From: CAVSEK01 sp963726975
Lineage (GTDB): Bacteria; Actinomycetota; Actinomycetes; Mycobacteriales; SCTD01
Direction: 5' to 3'
NCBI GenBank assembly: GCA_963726975.1
Contig: CAVSEK010000013.1
Span: forward strand, 744,001-808,000
DNA: 64,000 nucleotides
Numbering within the stretch: the stretch's first letter is position 1; each line of letters begins with the position of its first letter. Shown here in pieces: positions 36,638 to 45,844 of the stretch. The notes beneath the pieces were generated by a model. The model saw nothing but the letters and a program-made list of their open reading frames with translations. It made no database searches and had not been told where the DNA came from. The translations under genes and the position numbers were made by a program.

Positions 36638-38058
36638 TGCTCCTCCTCCGGGGACGTGCCGAGCAGCCGGAGCACCTCGGGACCGACCTGGGTGACGTCT
36701 CCCGCACCGAGCGTGAGCACGAGGTCCCCCGGCCGCGCGCGGCCGGCCAGGGCGGCGGGGACGGCCGACCAGCTCGGCTCGTAGTGGACGCGCTCCGCGG
36801 GCAGGGGCACCGCCGCCGCCACGGCCGCACCGGAGGCACCCGGCACCGGGTCCTCCCCCGCGGCGTAGACCTCCATCACCACCACCTCGTCCGCCGCGCC
36901 GAGGGCCTGCCCGAAGCGGTCGGCGAAGGCCAGCGTGCGGCTGTAGCGGTGCGGCTGGAACGCGACGACCAGCCGCCCCGCGCCGACGACCTCGCGGGCC
37001 GCCTGCAGCTGCGCGACCACCTCCGTCGGGTGGTGCGCGTAGTCGTCGTAGACGCGGACGCCACCGGCCGTGCCCTTGTGCTCCATGCGCCGGCGGACCC
37101 CGGTGTAGCCGCCGAGCCCCGCCGCGAGAGCGGGCTCGGGCAGACCGAGGCCCAGCCCGGTGAGCAGCGCCGCGGCGCTGTTGAGCGCCAGGTGCCGGCC
37201 GGGCACGGCCAGCTGGACCCGCGGGAGCCGCCGCCCGCGCAGGACGGGGGTCCAGGCGCTCGTGGTGCCGCTGACCACGACGTCCTCCAGCCGCAGGTCG
37301 GCCTGCTCGTCGGTGCCGTAGGTCCGCACGTCCACCCCGGCGGCCCGCGCCACGCGGGCCAGCCGGGCCGAGCCGGGGTCGTCGGCGCAGGCGACGAGGA
37401 AGCCGTCGGGCTCGATGGTCGCCGTGAAGCGCTCGAACGCCCGGACGACGGCGGCCTCGTCGCCGTAGTGGTCCAGGTGGTCGGCCTCCACGTTGGTGAC
37501 GACGGCGGCGTGCGGCGCGTAGACGAGGAACGAGCCGTCGCTCTCGTCGGCCTCCACGATGAACAGGTCCCCGGTGCCGTGGTGCGCGTTGCTGGCCGCC
37601 TCGTTGAGGTCGCCGCCGATCGCGAAGGACGGGTCCACCCCGCAGGCGAAGGCCGCGACGGTGAGCATCGACGTCGTCGTGGTCTTGCCGTGGGTCCCGG
37701 CCACCGCCACCCGCCGCCGACCGACCATCAGGCTCGCCAGCGCCTCGGCGCGCAGCAGCACGCGCAGCCCCCGCTCGCGGGCCGCCCGCAGCTCGGCGTT
37801 GGTCTCGCGGACTGCGCTGCTGACCACGACCGTGTCGGCGCCGGCGAGGTGCGCCGCGTCGTGCCCCACGTGCACGTCGGCGCCGAGCACGCGGAGCTCG
37901 GCGAGCGCGCGGGAGTCCTTGGCGTCGCTGCCCGAGACCGGTACGCCGCGGGCGAGCAGCACGCGGGCGATCCCGCTCATCCCGGCGCCGCCGATGCCGA
38001 CGAGGTGCACGCGGCCCAGGTCGGCAGCGTCCTCCCGGGCGGACCTCGGCCCGCTCAC
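36634..38058 (-). CDS. murC: UDP-N-acetylmuramate--L-alanine ligase MurC
   Basis: Intact Mur ligase of 474 residues that adds the first residue of the stem peptide in the cytoplasm. Motifs are VHLVGIGGAGMSGIARVLLA (UDP-substrate domain), the ATP loop VAVAGTHGKTTTTSMLTVAA, VEADESDGSFLVYAPHAAVV, NVEADHLDHYGD, RRRMEHKGTAGGVRVYDDYA with HHPTEV, and FQPHRYSRT. GTG start with GTGA overlap to murG; its stop overlaps the ftsQ start. Confidence 0.97.
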   Translation of the reverse strand: MSGPRSAREDAADLGRVHLVGIGGAGMSGIARVLLARGVPVSGSDAKDSRALAELRVLGADVHVGHDAAHLAGADTVVVSSAVRETNAELRAARERGLRVLLRAEALASLMVGRRRVAVAGTHGKTTTTSMLTVAAFACGVDPSFAIGGDLNEAASNAHHGTGDLFIVEADESDGSFLVYAPHAAVVTNVEADHLDHYGDEAAVVRAFERFTATIEPDGFLVACADDPGSARLARVARAAGVDVRTYGTDEQADLRLEDVVVSGTTSAWTPVLRGRRLPRVQLAVPGRHLALNSAAALLTGLGLGLPEPALAAGLGGYTGVRRRMEHKGTAGGVRVYDDYAHHPTEVVAQLQAAREVVGAGRLVVAFQPHRYSRTLAFADRFGQALGAADEVVVMEVYAAGEDPVPGASGAAVAAAVPLPAERVHYEPSWSAVPAALAGRARPGDLVLTLGAGDVTQVGPEVLRLLGTSPEEEQ

Positions 38059-39140
38059 CGCCCGGCCGCCCGGAGCACGAGCGCGGCGAGCGCGACGTCG
38101 GCGTCGCGGTGCCCGCGCCCGGCAGCCGCTGCCGACATGGCCCGCAGGCGGTCCGGGTCGCGCAGCAGCCGCAGCACCCTCGAGGCGACGAAGTCCGCGT
38201 CGAGCTCGCCGTCGGCGACGAGCAGTCCGCCCCCGGCGTCGACGGTCGGCCGGGCGTTGAGCTCCTGCTCGCCGTTGCCGATCGGCAGCGGGACGTAGAC
38301 GCCGGGCAGGCCGACGGCGGCGAGCTCGGCGCAGGTCATCGCCCCCGCGCGGCAGACCACGAGGTCGGCGGCGGCGTAGGCGAGGTCCATCCGGTCGCAG
38401 TAGCCGAGCACCGCGTGCGAGCGGACGGGGCCGACCTGCTCGCGGACGGCGGCCTCCTGCGCCGAGCCGGCGACGTGCAGGACCTGCACGCCGGCCCCGG
38501 CCAGTGCCGCGGCCGCCCCGGCGACGGCGGCGTTGAGGCGCGCCGCCCCCTGCGACCCGCCGGTGACGAGCAGGACCGGTCCCTCGCCCAGCCCGAAGTG
38601 CCGGCGCGCACCGGCCCGGACGGCCGCGCGGTCCAGCCCGGCGATCTCGCGGCGCAGGGGGATGCCGAGCACCTGCGCCGACCGCAGCCCCGAGCCCTCG
38701 ACCGCGGCGGCGACGTACGGGGTGAGCCGGGCCCCCACCCGGTTGGCCAGCCCGGCACGGGCATTCGCCTCGTGCACGACGAAGGGCGTGCGACGGCGGC
38801 GCGCCGCCAGGTAGGCGGGCATCGCCACGTAGCCGCCGAAGCCCACGACGACGTCGGCGGCGACCCCGTCGAGGTGCCGTCGCGTCGTGCGGACCGCCCC
38901 CGCGAGCCGCCCGGGGACGCGGAGCAGGTCGACGGTGGGGCGGCGCGGCAGCGGCACGCGCGGCACCTCGGCCAGCGGGTAGCCGCGGGCAGGCACGAGG
39001 CGCGCCTCCAGGCCGGTGGCGGTGCCCAGCGCCGTCACCCGGGTCGTCGGGTCGAGGCGCACCAGCGCGTCGGCGAGCGCGAGCGCCGGCTCGACGTGCC
39101 CCGCGGTGCCCCCGCCGGCCAGCACGACGGACAGGCTCAT
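38055..39140 (-). CDS. murG: UDP-GlcNAc transferase MurG
   Basis: Intact 361-residue GT28 enzyme that converts lipid I to lipid II at the membrane. N-terminal Gly-rich loop LSVVLAGGGTAGHVEPALAL; VVVGFGGYVAMPAYLAARRR; HEANARAGLANRVGARL; second Gly-rich motif LLVTGGSQGAARLN; UDP-GlcNAc site VVCRAGAMTCAELAAVGLPG and VPLPIGNGEQELNA. The ATG overlaps the ftsW stop (ATGA). Confidence 0.97.
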   Translation of the reverse strand: MSLSVVLAGGGTAGHVEPALALADALVRLDPTTRVTALGTATGLEARLVPARGYPLAEVPRVPLPRRPTVDLLRVPGRLAGAVRTTRRHLDGVAADVVVGFGGYVAMPAYLAARRRRTPFVVHEANARAGLANRVGARLTPYVAAAVEGSGLRSAQVLGIPLRREIAGLDRAAVRAGARRHFGLGEGPVLLVTGGSQGAARLNAAVAGAAAALAGAGVQVLHVAGSAQEAAVREQVGPVRSHAVLGYCDRMDLAYAAADLVVCRAGAMTCAELAAVGLPGVYVPLPIGNGEQELNARPTVDAGGGLLVADGELDADFVASRVLRLLRDPDRLRAMSAAAAGRGHRDADVALAALVLRAAGR

Positions 39141-40428
39141 CGCCGACGTGCGCCCGGCGAGCGGGCCCCGTCGGCGGACCCGGCACCGTGCGGCAGCACC
39201 GCCGCGAGGCGGGCCCGCCAGGTGCCGCGCCGCGCGGCGAGCGCCTCCGGCGCGCCGGGCTCCCGGCGGGCGAAGGCGAGCAGCATGCCGATCGCGACGA
39301 GCGTGATGAGCAGGGCCGAACCGCCGTAGCTGACCAGCGGGAGCGGGATGCCCGTGATCGGGAGCAGCCCGACGACAGCACCGATGTTGATGATCGCCTG
39401 CGTCGCCAGCCAGGCGGTCACGCCGGCGGAGGCCAGCCGGGCGAAGGGGTCGGCGCTGCGCTTGGCCACCCGGACCCCGCCGTAGACGAGGGTCGCGAAC
39501 AGCACGAGCACCGCGAGGCTCCCGAGCAGGCCCAGCTCCTCGCCGATGATGGCGAAGACGAAGTCGGTGTGGGCGTTGGGCAGGCCGCCGGCCCACTTCT
39601 CGCGGCTGGCGCCGAGCCCGAGCCCGAACAGCCCGCCCGAGCCCATCGCGAGCAGCCCCTGGCACGCCTGGAAGCCGCCGTCGAGGCGGTGCTGCTCGCT
39701 GCACGGGTCCAGGAAGGAGATGAGCCGGGCGACCCGGTAGGGCTCGGCCACCGCCAGCAGGCAGGCGGCGGCGACGAAACCCCCCATGAGCCCGGCGAAG
39801 TAGCGCAGCGGGGTCCCGACGACCCACAGCAGCGCCACGACGACGGCCGTGGTCGCCAGCGTCGTGCCCATGTCGGGCTCGAGCATGATCAGGCCGAGGA
39901 CGAGCACCGCGACCGGCAGGAGCGGGACGAACAGGTGCCGCCAGTCGCCCAGCAGCCGGCGCTTGCGGACGAGCAGGTCCGCGCCCCAGAGGGCGAGGGC
40001 GAACTTGGCGAGCTCGCTGGGCTGCAGGTTGGTGCCGCCCGGCAGGGCGATCCACCGCACGGCGCCGTCGACGTTGCGGCCCACCCCGGGCACGAGCACG
40101 AGCACGAGCAGGGCGACCGCGCCGAGCAGCAGCGGGTAGCCGGCCAGGCGCCACAGGCGCACCGGCACCCGCGAGGCCGCCCACATGAGCGGCAGGCCGA
40201 CGACGATGTAGACGGCCTGGCGCAACGCGACGGAGTACGACGAGCCGGTGTCGGCGTACGCCTTGACGCTCGACGCGGAGAAGACCATGACCAGGCCCAC
40301 GGCGAGCAGCAGCAGGGTGCTCGTCAGCAGCAGGTGGTAGCTCGCCAGCGGGCGCAGCAGCGCCGGGGTGTCGTCCGAGGTGCGTGGCCGCGGGACCGGG
40401 TGGCCTCGCGGGTGCCGGCGGTCGTCAT
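39137..40428 (-). CDS. ftsW: Lipid II polymerase FtsW (frameshift near the start)
   Basis: A SEDS-family glycosyltransferase of about 430 residues with ten hydrophobic helices. Landmarks are GLVMVFSASSVKAY, WIALPGGTNLQPSELAKFAL, LIMLEPDMGTTLATTAVVVA, SGGLFGLGLGASREKWAGGL, NAHTDFVFAIIGEELGLLGS and PITGIPLPLVSYGGSALLIT. The natural ATG at 40428 overlaps the murD stop as ATGA, but the main frame (ALLRPLASYHLLLTSTLLLL onward) is reached only after a single-base shift at about 40390. A sequence error is likely. The C-terminal tail is long and basic. Confidence 0.95.
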
Positions 40429-41846
40429 GCGCCGGCCCGCACCGCGGCGGCGAACAGGTCGCCGCGCTCGGCGTAGTCCCGGAAGCAGTCCATCGAGGCG
40501 GCGGCCGGGGCGAGCAGGACCGTGTCGCCCGGTCGGGCGTGGCGGCGGGCGGCGGAGACGGCGTCGGACATGGCCCCAGTGTCGAGGCGGTCGACCTGCT
40601 CGACGGGGACCTGCGGCGCGTGTCGCGCGAGCGCCTGCGCCAGGGCCGCCCGGTCGGTGCCCAGCAGCACCGCCGCGCGCAGCCGCGGCGCGGCGGCGCG
40701 CACGAGGTCGTCGACGTCGGCGCCCTTGAGCAGCCCCCCGGCGATCCACACGACCGGGGCGTACGCCGCCAGGCTCGCGGCCGCCGCGTGCGGGTTGGTG
40801 GCCTTGCTGTCGTCGACCCAGGCGACGCCCGCCGTGGTGGCGACGAGGGCGTTGCGGTGCGGCTGGGCCCGGTACCCCCGCAGCCCGTCCCGGACCGCCT
40901 CGGCCGGCACGCCGTGCGCGCGGGCGAGCGCGGCGGCCGCCAGCGCGTTGGCGACGTTGTGGGGCCCGGGCAGCGCGAGGTCGGAGGTCGCGCCGAGCTC
41001 GGTGGCCTCGCCGGGCACGTCGGGGAAGGCGCGGTCGACGAGCAGCCCCTCCACGAGGCCCAGCTCCCCGGCGCGCGGCGCCTGCGACGTGAAGGTGACC
41101 CGGCGCCCCGGTGCCCGGCGCAGGAGGGTGCGGCTCACCTCGTCGTCGGCGTTGGCGATCGCGGTGTGCGCGTGCAGGACGCGCCCCTTGGCCTCGGCGT
41201 AGGCCTGGAACCCGCCGTGCCAGTCGGTGTGGTCGTCGGCGACGTTGAGCAGCGCGCCGGCGGCGGGGCGCACGGACGGGCTCCAGTGCAGCTGGAAGCT
41301 CGACAGCTCGACGGCCAGCACGTCGTAGGGGCCCGCCACGGCCTCCAGCACGGGCAGGCCCACGTTGCCGGCGGCGACGGCCCGCAGCCCGGCCGCCCGC
41401 AGGACGGCCTCGAGCATCGTGACGGTCGTGGTCTTGCCGTTGGTGCCGGTCACCGCCAACCAGGGCGCGGCCCCCGGCCCCCGCAGCCGCCACGCCAGCT
41501 CGACCTCGCCGACCACCTCGATGCCGGCGGCGGCGCTGGCGCGCAGCAGCGGGGCGTCGGGCCGCCACCCGGGCGAGGTGACCACCAGCCGGGTCCCGTC
41601 GGGCGGCACCTGCAGGTCGACGACGCGGAAGCCCTCCTCGGCCAGGGCTCCCCCGGCAGACCGGTCGGCCACGGTGACGAGCGCCCCCCGGTCGCGCAGG
41701 GCGCGGGCGGCCGCGGCCCCGCTGCGGCCGGCGCCCGCGACGAGGACGGGCAGACCCTCGTACGCGGTGCCGTCGTACGCGGCGCCGTCGTGCCCGGCGC
41801 CGTCGTCGGACGTGCTCGACCCGTCCGGGGCGGGGGCCCCGGTCAC
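40425..41846 (-). CDS. murD: UDP-MurNAc-L-Ala--D-Glu ligase MurD
   Basis: Intact 473-residue Mur ligase that adds D-glutamate. The N-terminal fold is LPVLVAGAGRSGAAAARALR, the ATP loop WLAVTGTNGKTTTVTMLEAV, then LAVELSSFQLHWSPSVRP, NVADDHTDWHG, GPHNVANALAAAALARAHGV and WVDDSKATNPHAAAASLAAY. The first 30 residues carry a short repeat-like Asp/Gly/Ala/Tyr stretch (DGAAYDGTAYEG) that is not typical. GTG start overlapping the mraY stop. Confidence 0.96.
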   Translation of the reverse strand: MTGAPAPDGSSTSDDGAGHDGAAYDGTAYEGLPVLVAGAGRSGAAAARALRDRGALVTVADRSAGGALAEEGFRVVDLQVPPDGTRLVVTSPGWRPDAPLLRASAAAGIEVVGEVELAWRLRGPGAAPWLAVTGTNGKTTTVTMLEAVLRAAGLRAVAAGNVGLPVLEAVAGPYDVLAVELSSFQLHWSPSVRPAAGALLNVADDHTDWHGGFQAYAEAKGRVLHAHTAIANADDEVSRTLLRRAPGRRVTFTSQAPRAGELGLVEGLLVDRAFPDVPGEATELGATSDLALPGPHNVANALAAAALARAHGVPAEAVRDGLRGYRAQPHRNALVATTAGVAWVDDSKATNPHAAAASLAAYAPVVWIAGGLLKGADVDDLVRAAAPRLRAAVLLGTDRAALAQALARHAPQVPVEQVDRLDTGAMSDAVSAARRHARPGDTVLLAPAAASMDCFRDYAERGDLFAAAVRAGA

Positions 41847-42958
41847 GCCGCCGGGCCCGAGGAGAGGTACTCGGCGTAGAAGACGCCCAGGCCGAAGGCG
41901 ACGGCCAGGCCCGCGACGATCCAGAAGCGGACGATGACGGTGTTCTCCACCCACCCCGCGAGCTCGAAGTGGTGGTGGATCGGGGCCATGTTGAACACGC
42001 GCTTCTTGGTCGCCTTGAAGAACCCGATCTGGATGATGACCGAGAGCGTCTCGATGACGAACAGGCCGCCGAGCACCACGAGGAGCAGCTCGGTGCGGGT
42101 GACCACGGCGATGCCGGCGAGCGCGCCGCCCAGGGCCAGCGAGCCGGTGTCGCCCATGAAGATCTTCGCCGGGCTGGCGTTCCACCACAGGAACCCGAAG
42201 CAGGCCCCCATGACCGCGGCGGAGACCAGCGCGACGTCGAGCGGGTCGCGGGCCGAGTAGCAGGACTTCAGGTAGGCCTCGCGCGCGGCGCCGGTGAGCT
42301 CGGGCGGCAGGCGCGTGCAGGCGTTGCCGAACTGCCAGAAGGCGATGACGACGTAGGACGCGAACACCATCACGGCGGTGCCGCTGGCCAGCCCGTCCAG
42401 GCCGTCGGTGAGGTTGACGGCGTTGGACCAGCCGCTGACGAGGAAGTAGGCGAAGACGACGAACCCGACCGTGCCGAGGGTGATGCCCGGGTAGTCGCGC
42501 ACGAACGACAGCGAGCGGGAGGCCGGCGTGAGCCCGGCGCTGTTGCGGAACTGCAGCGCGGCCACCGCGAAGCCGGCGCCGACGACCAGCTGCCCGGTGA
42601 ACTTCGCCGCCGCGGTGAGGCCCAGCGACCGCTGCTTGCGGATCTTGATGAAGTCGTCCAGGAACCCCACGAGGCCCAGGCCGGTCATGAGCCCGAGCAC
42701 GAGCAGACCGCTCGCCGTCGGGCCGCGGCCGGGCTGGTCGAGCACGAGCAGGTGCGCCACGCCGTAGCCGATGAGGGCCGCCAGGATGATGACCGTGCCG
42801 CCCATCGTCGGCGTACCGCGCTTGGTGGCGTGGCTGGACGGGCCGTCCTCGCGGATCTCCTGCCCGTAGCCGCGCCGGCGGAACAGCCGCACGACCGCGG
42901 GGGTGCCGAGCAGCGAGACGACCAGCGCCGTCATGGCCGCGAGGAGGACGGACTTCAC
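41843..42958 (-). CDS. mraY: Phospho-MurNAc-pentapeptide transferase MraY
   Basis: Intact 371-residue membrane enzyme that makes lipid I from undecaprenyl phosphate. It has ten helices. Conserved blocks are GPSSHATKRGTPTMGGTVII, GFLDDFIKIRKQRSLGLTAA with the catalytic Asp pair, NAVNLTDGLDGLASGTAVMV, the Mg site KIFMGDTGSLALGGALAGIA and RVFNMAPIHHHFELAGW. GTG start with GTGA overlap to murF. Confidence 0.97.
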   Translation of the reverse strand: MKSVLLAAMTALVVSLLGTPAVVRLFRRRGYGQEIREDGPSSHATKRGTPTMGGTVIILAALIGYGVAHLLVLDQPGRGPTASGLLVLGLMTGLGLVGFLDDFIKIRKQRSLGLTAAAKFTGQLVVGAGFAVAALQFRNSAGLTPASRSLSFVRDYPGITLGTVGFVVFAYFLVSGWSNAVNLTDGLDGLASGTAVMVFASYVVIAFWQFGNACTRLPPELTGAAREAYLKSCYSARDPLDVALVSAAVMGACFGFLWWNASPAKIFMGDTGSLALGGALAGIAVVTRTELLLVVLGGLFVIETLSVIIQIGFFKATKKRVFNMAPIHHHFELAGWVENTVIVRFWIVAGLAVAFGLGVFYAEYLSSGPAA

Positions 42959-44325
42959 GCGTCCGCCAGGAGGGCCTCGGCGACCCGCTCGAGCCCGGCC
43001 GAGCGGGAGGCCTTGACGAGCACGACGTCGCCGGGCCGGACCTCGGCGCGCAGCAGCGCGACCGCGGCGTCGACGTCGTCGACGTGCAGGGACTCCGAGC
43101 CCCACGACCCCTCGAGCACGGCCCCCGCGTGGATGCCGCCGGCGTCGGGCCCGACGACGACGAGCTGCCCGACGTCGAGCCGCACGACGAAGCGGCCGAG
43201 GTCCATGTGGGCCTCCCGGGCCGCGTCGCCGAGCTCGCCCATGTGCCCGAGGACCGCGACGGTGCGGCGGCGCTTGCCGTCGCCCATGACCGCGAGCGTC
43301 TTGAGGGCCGCGCGCATCGAGTCGGGGTTGGCGTTGTAGGCGTCGTTGACGACGGTCACCCCGTCGGCGCGCTCGACGACCTCCATGCGCCAGCGGCTCA
43401 GCGGGCGGGCCTCGCCGAGCGCGTCGGCGACGGCCCGGACGTCGTCGGTGACCGTGCCGAGGACCGCCGCGGCGGCGGCCAGGGCGTTCGCGACCTGGTG
43501 CTCGCCGACCACCTGCAGGCGCACCGGTTCGCCCTGCAGGGCGAACGACGCGCGCCCGCTCTCGTCCACGCGGACGTCGGTGGCGCGGACGTCGGCATCG
43601 GCGCCCCGGCCGAACGTCACGACCGGGCGCTCGGTGCGCGACCGCATCGCGAGCACCCGCGGGTCGTCGGCGTTCAGGACGGCGCGGCGGCGCGCGGCCT
43701 CGACGAGCTCGCCCTTGGCCTGCGCGATGCCCTCGACGCTGCCGAACTCGCCGAGGTGGGCGCTGCCGACGTTGAGCACCACCGCGGTGTCGGGGCGCAC
43801 GAGCCCGCACAGGAAGGCGATGTGGCCGACGCCGCGCGCGGAGTACTCCAGCGCGGCGTAGCGGGTCGTGGGCGTGCGCCGCAGCGCCGTGAGCGGCAGG
43901 CCCAGCTCGTTGTTGAACGACCCGACCGGCGACAGCGTCTCGCCGAAGGCCCCCAGGACCTGGGCGAGCAGGTCCTTCGTCGAGGTCTTGCCGCTGCTGC
44001 CCGTGATGCCGACGGTGAGCGGCTGGTCCTGCGCGTAGGACGCGGCGGCCAGCGCCTGCAGCGCGGCGAGCGGGTCGGGCACCACGAGGCAGGGCGCCCC
44101 CTCGACGGGCCGCGCGGTCAGGGCGGCGACCGCGCCGGCGGCGACCGCAGCGGCCACGTGGTCGTGGCCGTCGGTGCGCTCGCCCGGCAGCGCGACGAAC
44201 AACCCGCCGGGCCGGACCCGGCGGCTGTCGACCTCGACGTCCGCGACGACGGGAGCAGCGGGGTCGGCGCCGGCCGTGCGGGCGCCGGTGCGGGCGGCGA
44301 CCTCGCCGACGGTGGTGGGCATCAT
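42955..44325 (-). CDS. murF: MurNAc-tripeptide--D-Ala-D-Ala ligase MurF
   Basis: Intact 456-residue Mur ligase that adds the terminal D-Ala-D-Ala. Motifs are DSRRVRPGGLFVALPGERTD, the ATP loop TVGITGSSGKTSTKDLLAQV, SFNNELGLPLTALR, EYSARGVGHIAFLCGLVRPD, NVGSAHLGEFGSVEGIAQAK, and VVNDAYNANPDSMRAALKTL with VLGHMGELGD. Two consecutive ATG codons allow a start at 44325 or 44322. Seven bases separate it from the murE stop. Confidence 0.97.
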   Translation of the reverse strand: MMPTTVGEVAARTGARTAGADPAAPVVADVEVDSRRVRPGGLFVALPGERTDGHDHVAAAVAAGAVAALTARPVEGAPCLVVPDPLAALQALAAASYAQDQPLTVGITGSSGKTSTKDLLAQVLGAFGETLSPVGSFNNELGLPLTALRRTPTTRYAALEYSARGVGHIAFLCGLVRPDTAVVLNVGSAHLGEFGSVEGIAQAKGELVEAARRRAVLNADDPRVLAMRSRTERPVVTFGRGADADVRATDVRVDESGRASFALQGEPVRLQVVGEHQVANALAAAAAVLGTVTDDVRAVADALGEARPLSRWRMEVVERADGVTVVNDAYNANPDSMRAALKTLAVMGDGKRRRTVAVLGHMGELGDAAREAHMDLGRFVVRLDVGQLVVVGPDAGGIHAGAVLEGSWGSESLHVDDVDAAVALLRAEVRPGDVVLVKASRSAGLERVAEALLADA

Positions 44326-44332
44326 GGGCGCG

Positions 44333-45835
44333 TCACGCGAGGACCGCCGCGAGCACCTCGCGGAGCACCTCGCGGTCGTCGAAGGGCCGCACGAGGCCCC
44401 CCGCCTCCTGGCCGGTCTCGTGGCCCTTGCCCGCGACGACGACGGCGTCGCCCGGCCGCGCCTGCGCGACCGCCGCGGCGATGGCGGCGCGCCGGTCCGG
44501 CTCGACGAGGGCGCCGGGGGCGGCCATCTCGGCGAGGATCCGCAGCGGGTCCTCACCGCGCGGGTTGTCGCTGGTGAGCACGGCGACGTCGGCGCCCTCG
44601 ACCGCCGCCCGGCCCATGAGCGGGCGCTTGCCCCGGTCGCGGTCGCCGCCGCAGCCGAGCACGACGATGACGCGGCCCGGGGTGACGGCGCGGACGGCCC
44701 GCAGCAGCGTGCGGACCGCGTCCGGCGTGTGGGCGTAGTCGACCACCGCGAGGAAGTCCTGGCCCGCCTCGACGCGCTCCATGCGCCCCGGGACGCCACC
44801 GAGCCCGGCGACCCCGCGGACGGCGTCGTCCACCGGCACGCCCGCCTCGACGAGGGCGGCCAGCGCCCCGACCGCGTTGGCGACGTTGAAGGCGCCGGGC
44901 AGCCGCACGGCCGCCGGGACGTCGACACCCGGCCCGACGAGGCGGAAGGCGCTGCCGTCCGGCCGCAGCTCGACGTCGCGCGCCGACCAGTCGCCGCCCG
45001 CCCCGAAGGTCCGGGTGGGCACCCGTCCCGCGGCGGCGATCCGCCGGCCGGCGGCGTCGTCGGTGTTGACGACCCCGCGCCGCGACCGCGCCGCGGTGAA
45101 CAGCTGCGCCTTCGCCGCCTCGTAGTCGGCCATGTCGGCGTGGAAGTCGAGGTGGTCCTGCGACAGGTTCGTGAACACGGCGACGTCGACGACCAGGCCG
45201 TCGACGCGGCCCAGCGCCAGGGCGTGGCTGCTCACCTCCAGCGCCACGGCCGTGACCCCCCGCTCGCGCATCACGGCCAGCAGGCCCTGCAGGTCGGGCG
45301 CCTCCGGGGTGGTGCGCACCGCGGGCACGACCTCGTCCCCGACCCGGGCGAGGACGGTGCCGAGCAGGCCGGTGCGGTGCCCGGCGGCGCGCAGCCCGGC
45401 CTCCAGCAGGAAGGCGGTCGTCGTCTTGCCGTTGGTGCCCGTGACGCCCAGCACGGTCATCGCGTCCCCGGGTCGCCCGTGCAGCGCCGCGGCGGTCTCG
45501 CCGAGGACGGCCCGGGGGTCGTCCGCCTGCACGACGACGAGCCCCGCCGCGCGCACCCGCTCGGCGCCCGCCCCGTCGGTGAGGGCCGCGACGGCGCCGG
45601 CCGCCGCCGCCGGGGCGGCGAACTCGGCCCCGTGCGCGTGCGCCCCCGGCAGGGCGGCCCACAGGTCCCCCGGGCGCACGGCGCGGGAGTCCAGGGTGCA
45701 GCCGGTGACCGCCGTGCCGCGGTCCTCGGGGGCGACGCGCAGGCCGGGGACGGCGTGCGCGAGGTCGCCGAGGGTCCGCCGCGGCGGGGTCGCGGGCCGG
45801 ACCGGCAGGCCGCCCCGGGGCGTGGCGTCGGGCAC
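44333..45835 (-). CDS. murE: UDP-MurNAc-tripeptide synthetase MurE (meso-DAP type)
   Basis: Intact 500-residue Mur ligase. TLDSRAVRPGDLWAALPGAH, ATP loop VLGVTGTNGKTTTAFLLEAG, RTTPEAPDLQGLLAVMRERG, EVSSHALALGRVDG, FTNLSQDHLDFHADMADYEA, VVDYAHTPDAVRTLLRAVRA and LGCGGDRDRGKRPLMGRAAV are all present. The substrate-selecting motif reads TSDNPRGEDPLRI; DNPR is the form that recognises meso-diaminopimelate. Starts at GTG 45835, nine bases after the ftsI stop. Confidence 0.97.
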   Translation of the reverse strand: MPDATPRGGLPVRPATPPRRTLGDLAHAVPGLRVAPEDRGTAVTGCTLDSRAVRPGDLWAALPGAHAHGAEFAAPAAAAGAVAALTDGAGAERVRAAGLVVVQADDPRAVLGETAAALHGRPGDAMTVLGVTGTNGKTTTAFLLEAGLRAAGHRTGLLGTVLARVGDEVVPAVRTTPEAPDLQGLLAVMRERGVTAVALEVSSHALALGRVDGLVVDVAVFTNLSQDHLDFHADMADYEAAKAQLFTAARSRRGVVNTDDAAGRRIAAAGRVPTRTFGAGGDWSARDVELRPDGSAFRLVGPGVDVPAAVRLPGAFNVANAVGALAALVEAGVPVDDAVRGVAGLGGVPGRMERVEAGQDFLAVVDYAHTPDAVRTLLRAVRAVTPGRVIVVLGCGGDRDRGKRPLMGRAAVEGADVAVLTSDNPRGEDPLRILAEMAAPGALVEPDRRAAIAAAVAQARPGDAVVVAGKGHETGQEAGGLVRPFDDREVLREVLAAVLA

Positions 45836-45844
45836 GAGCGCAGG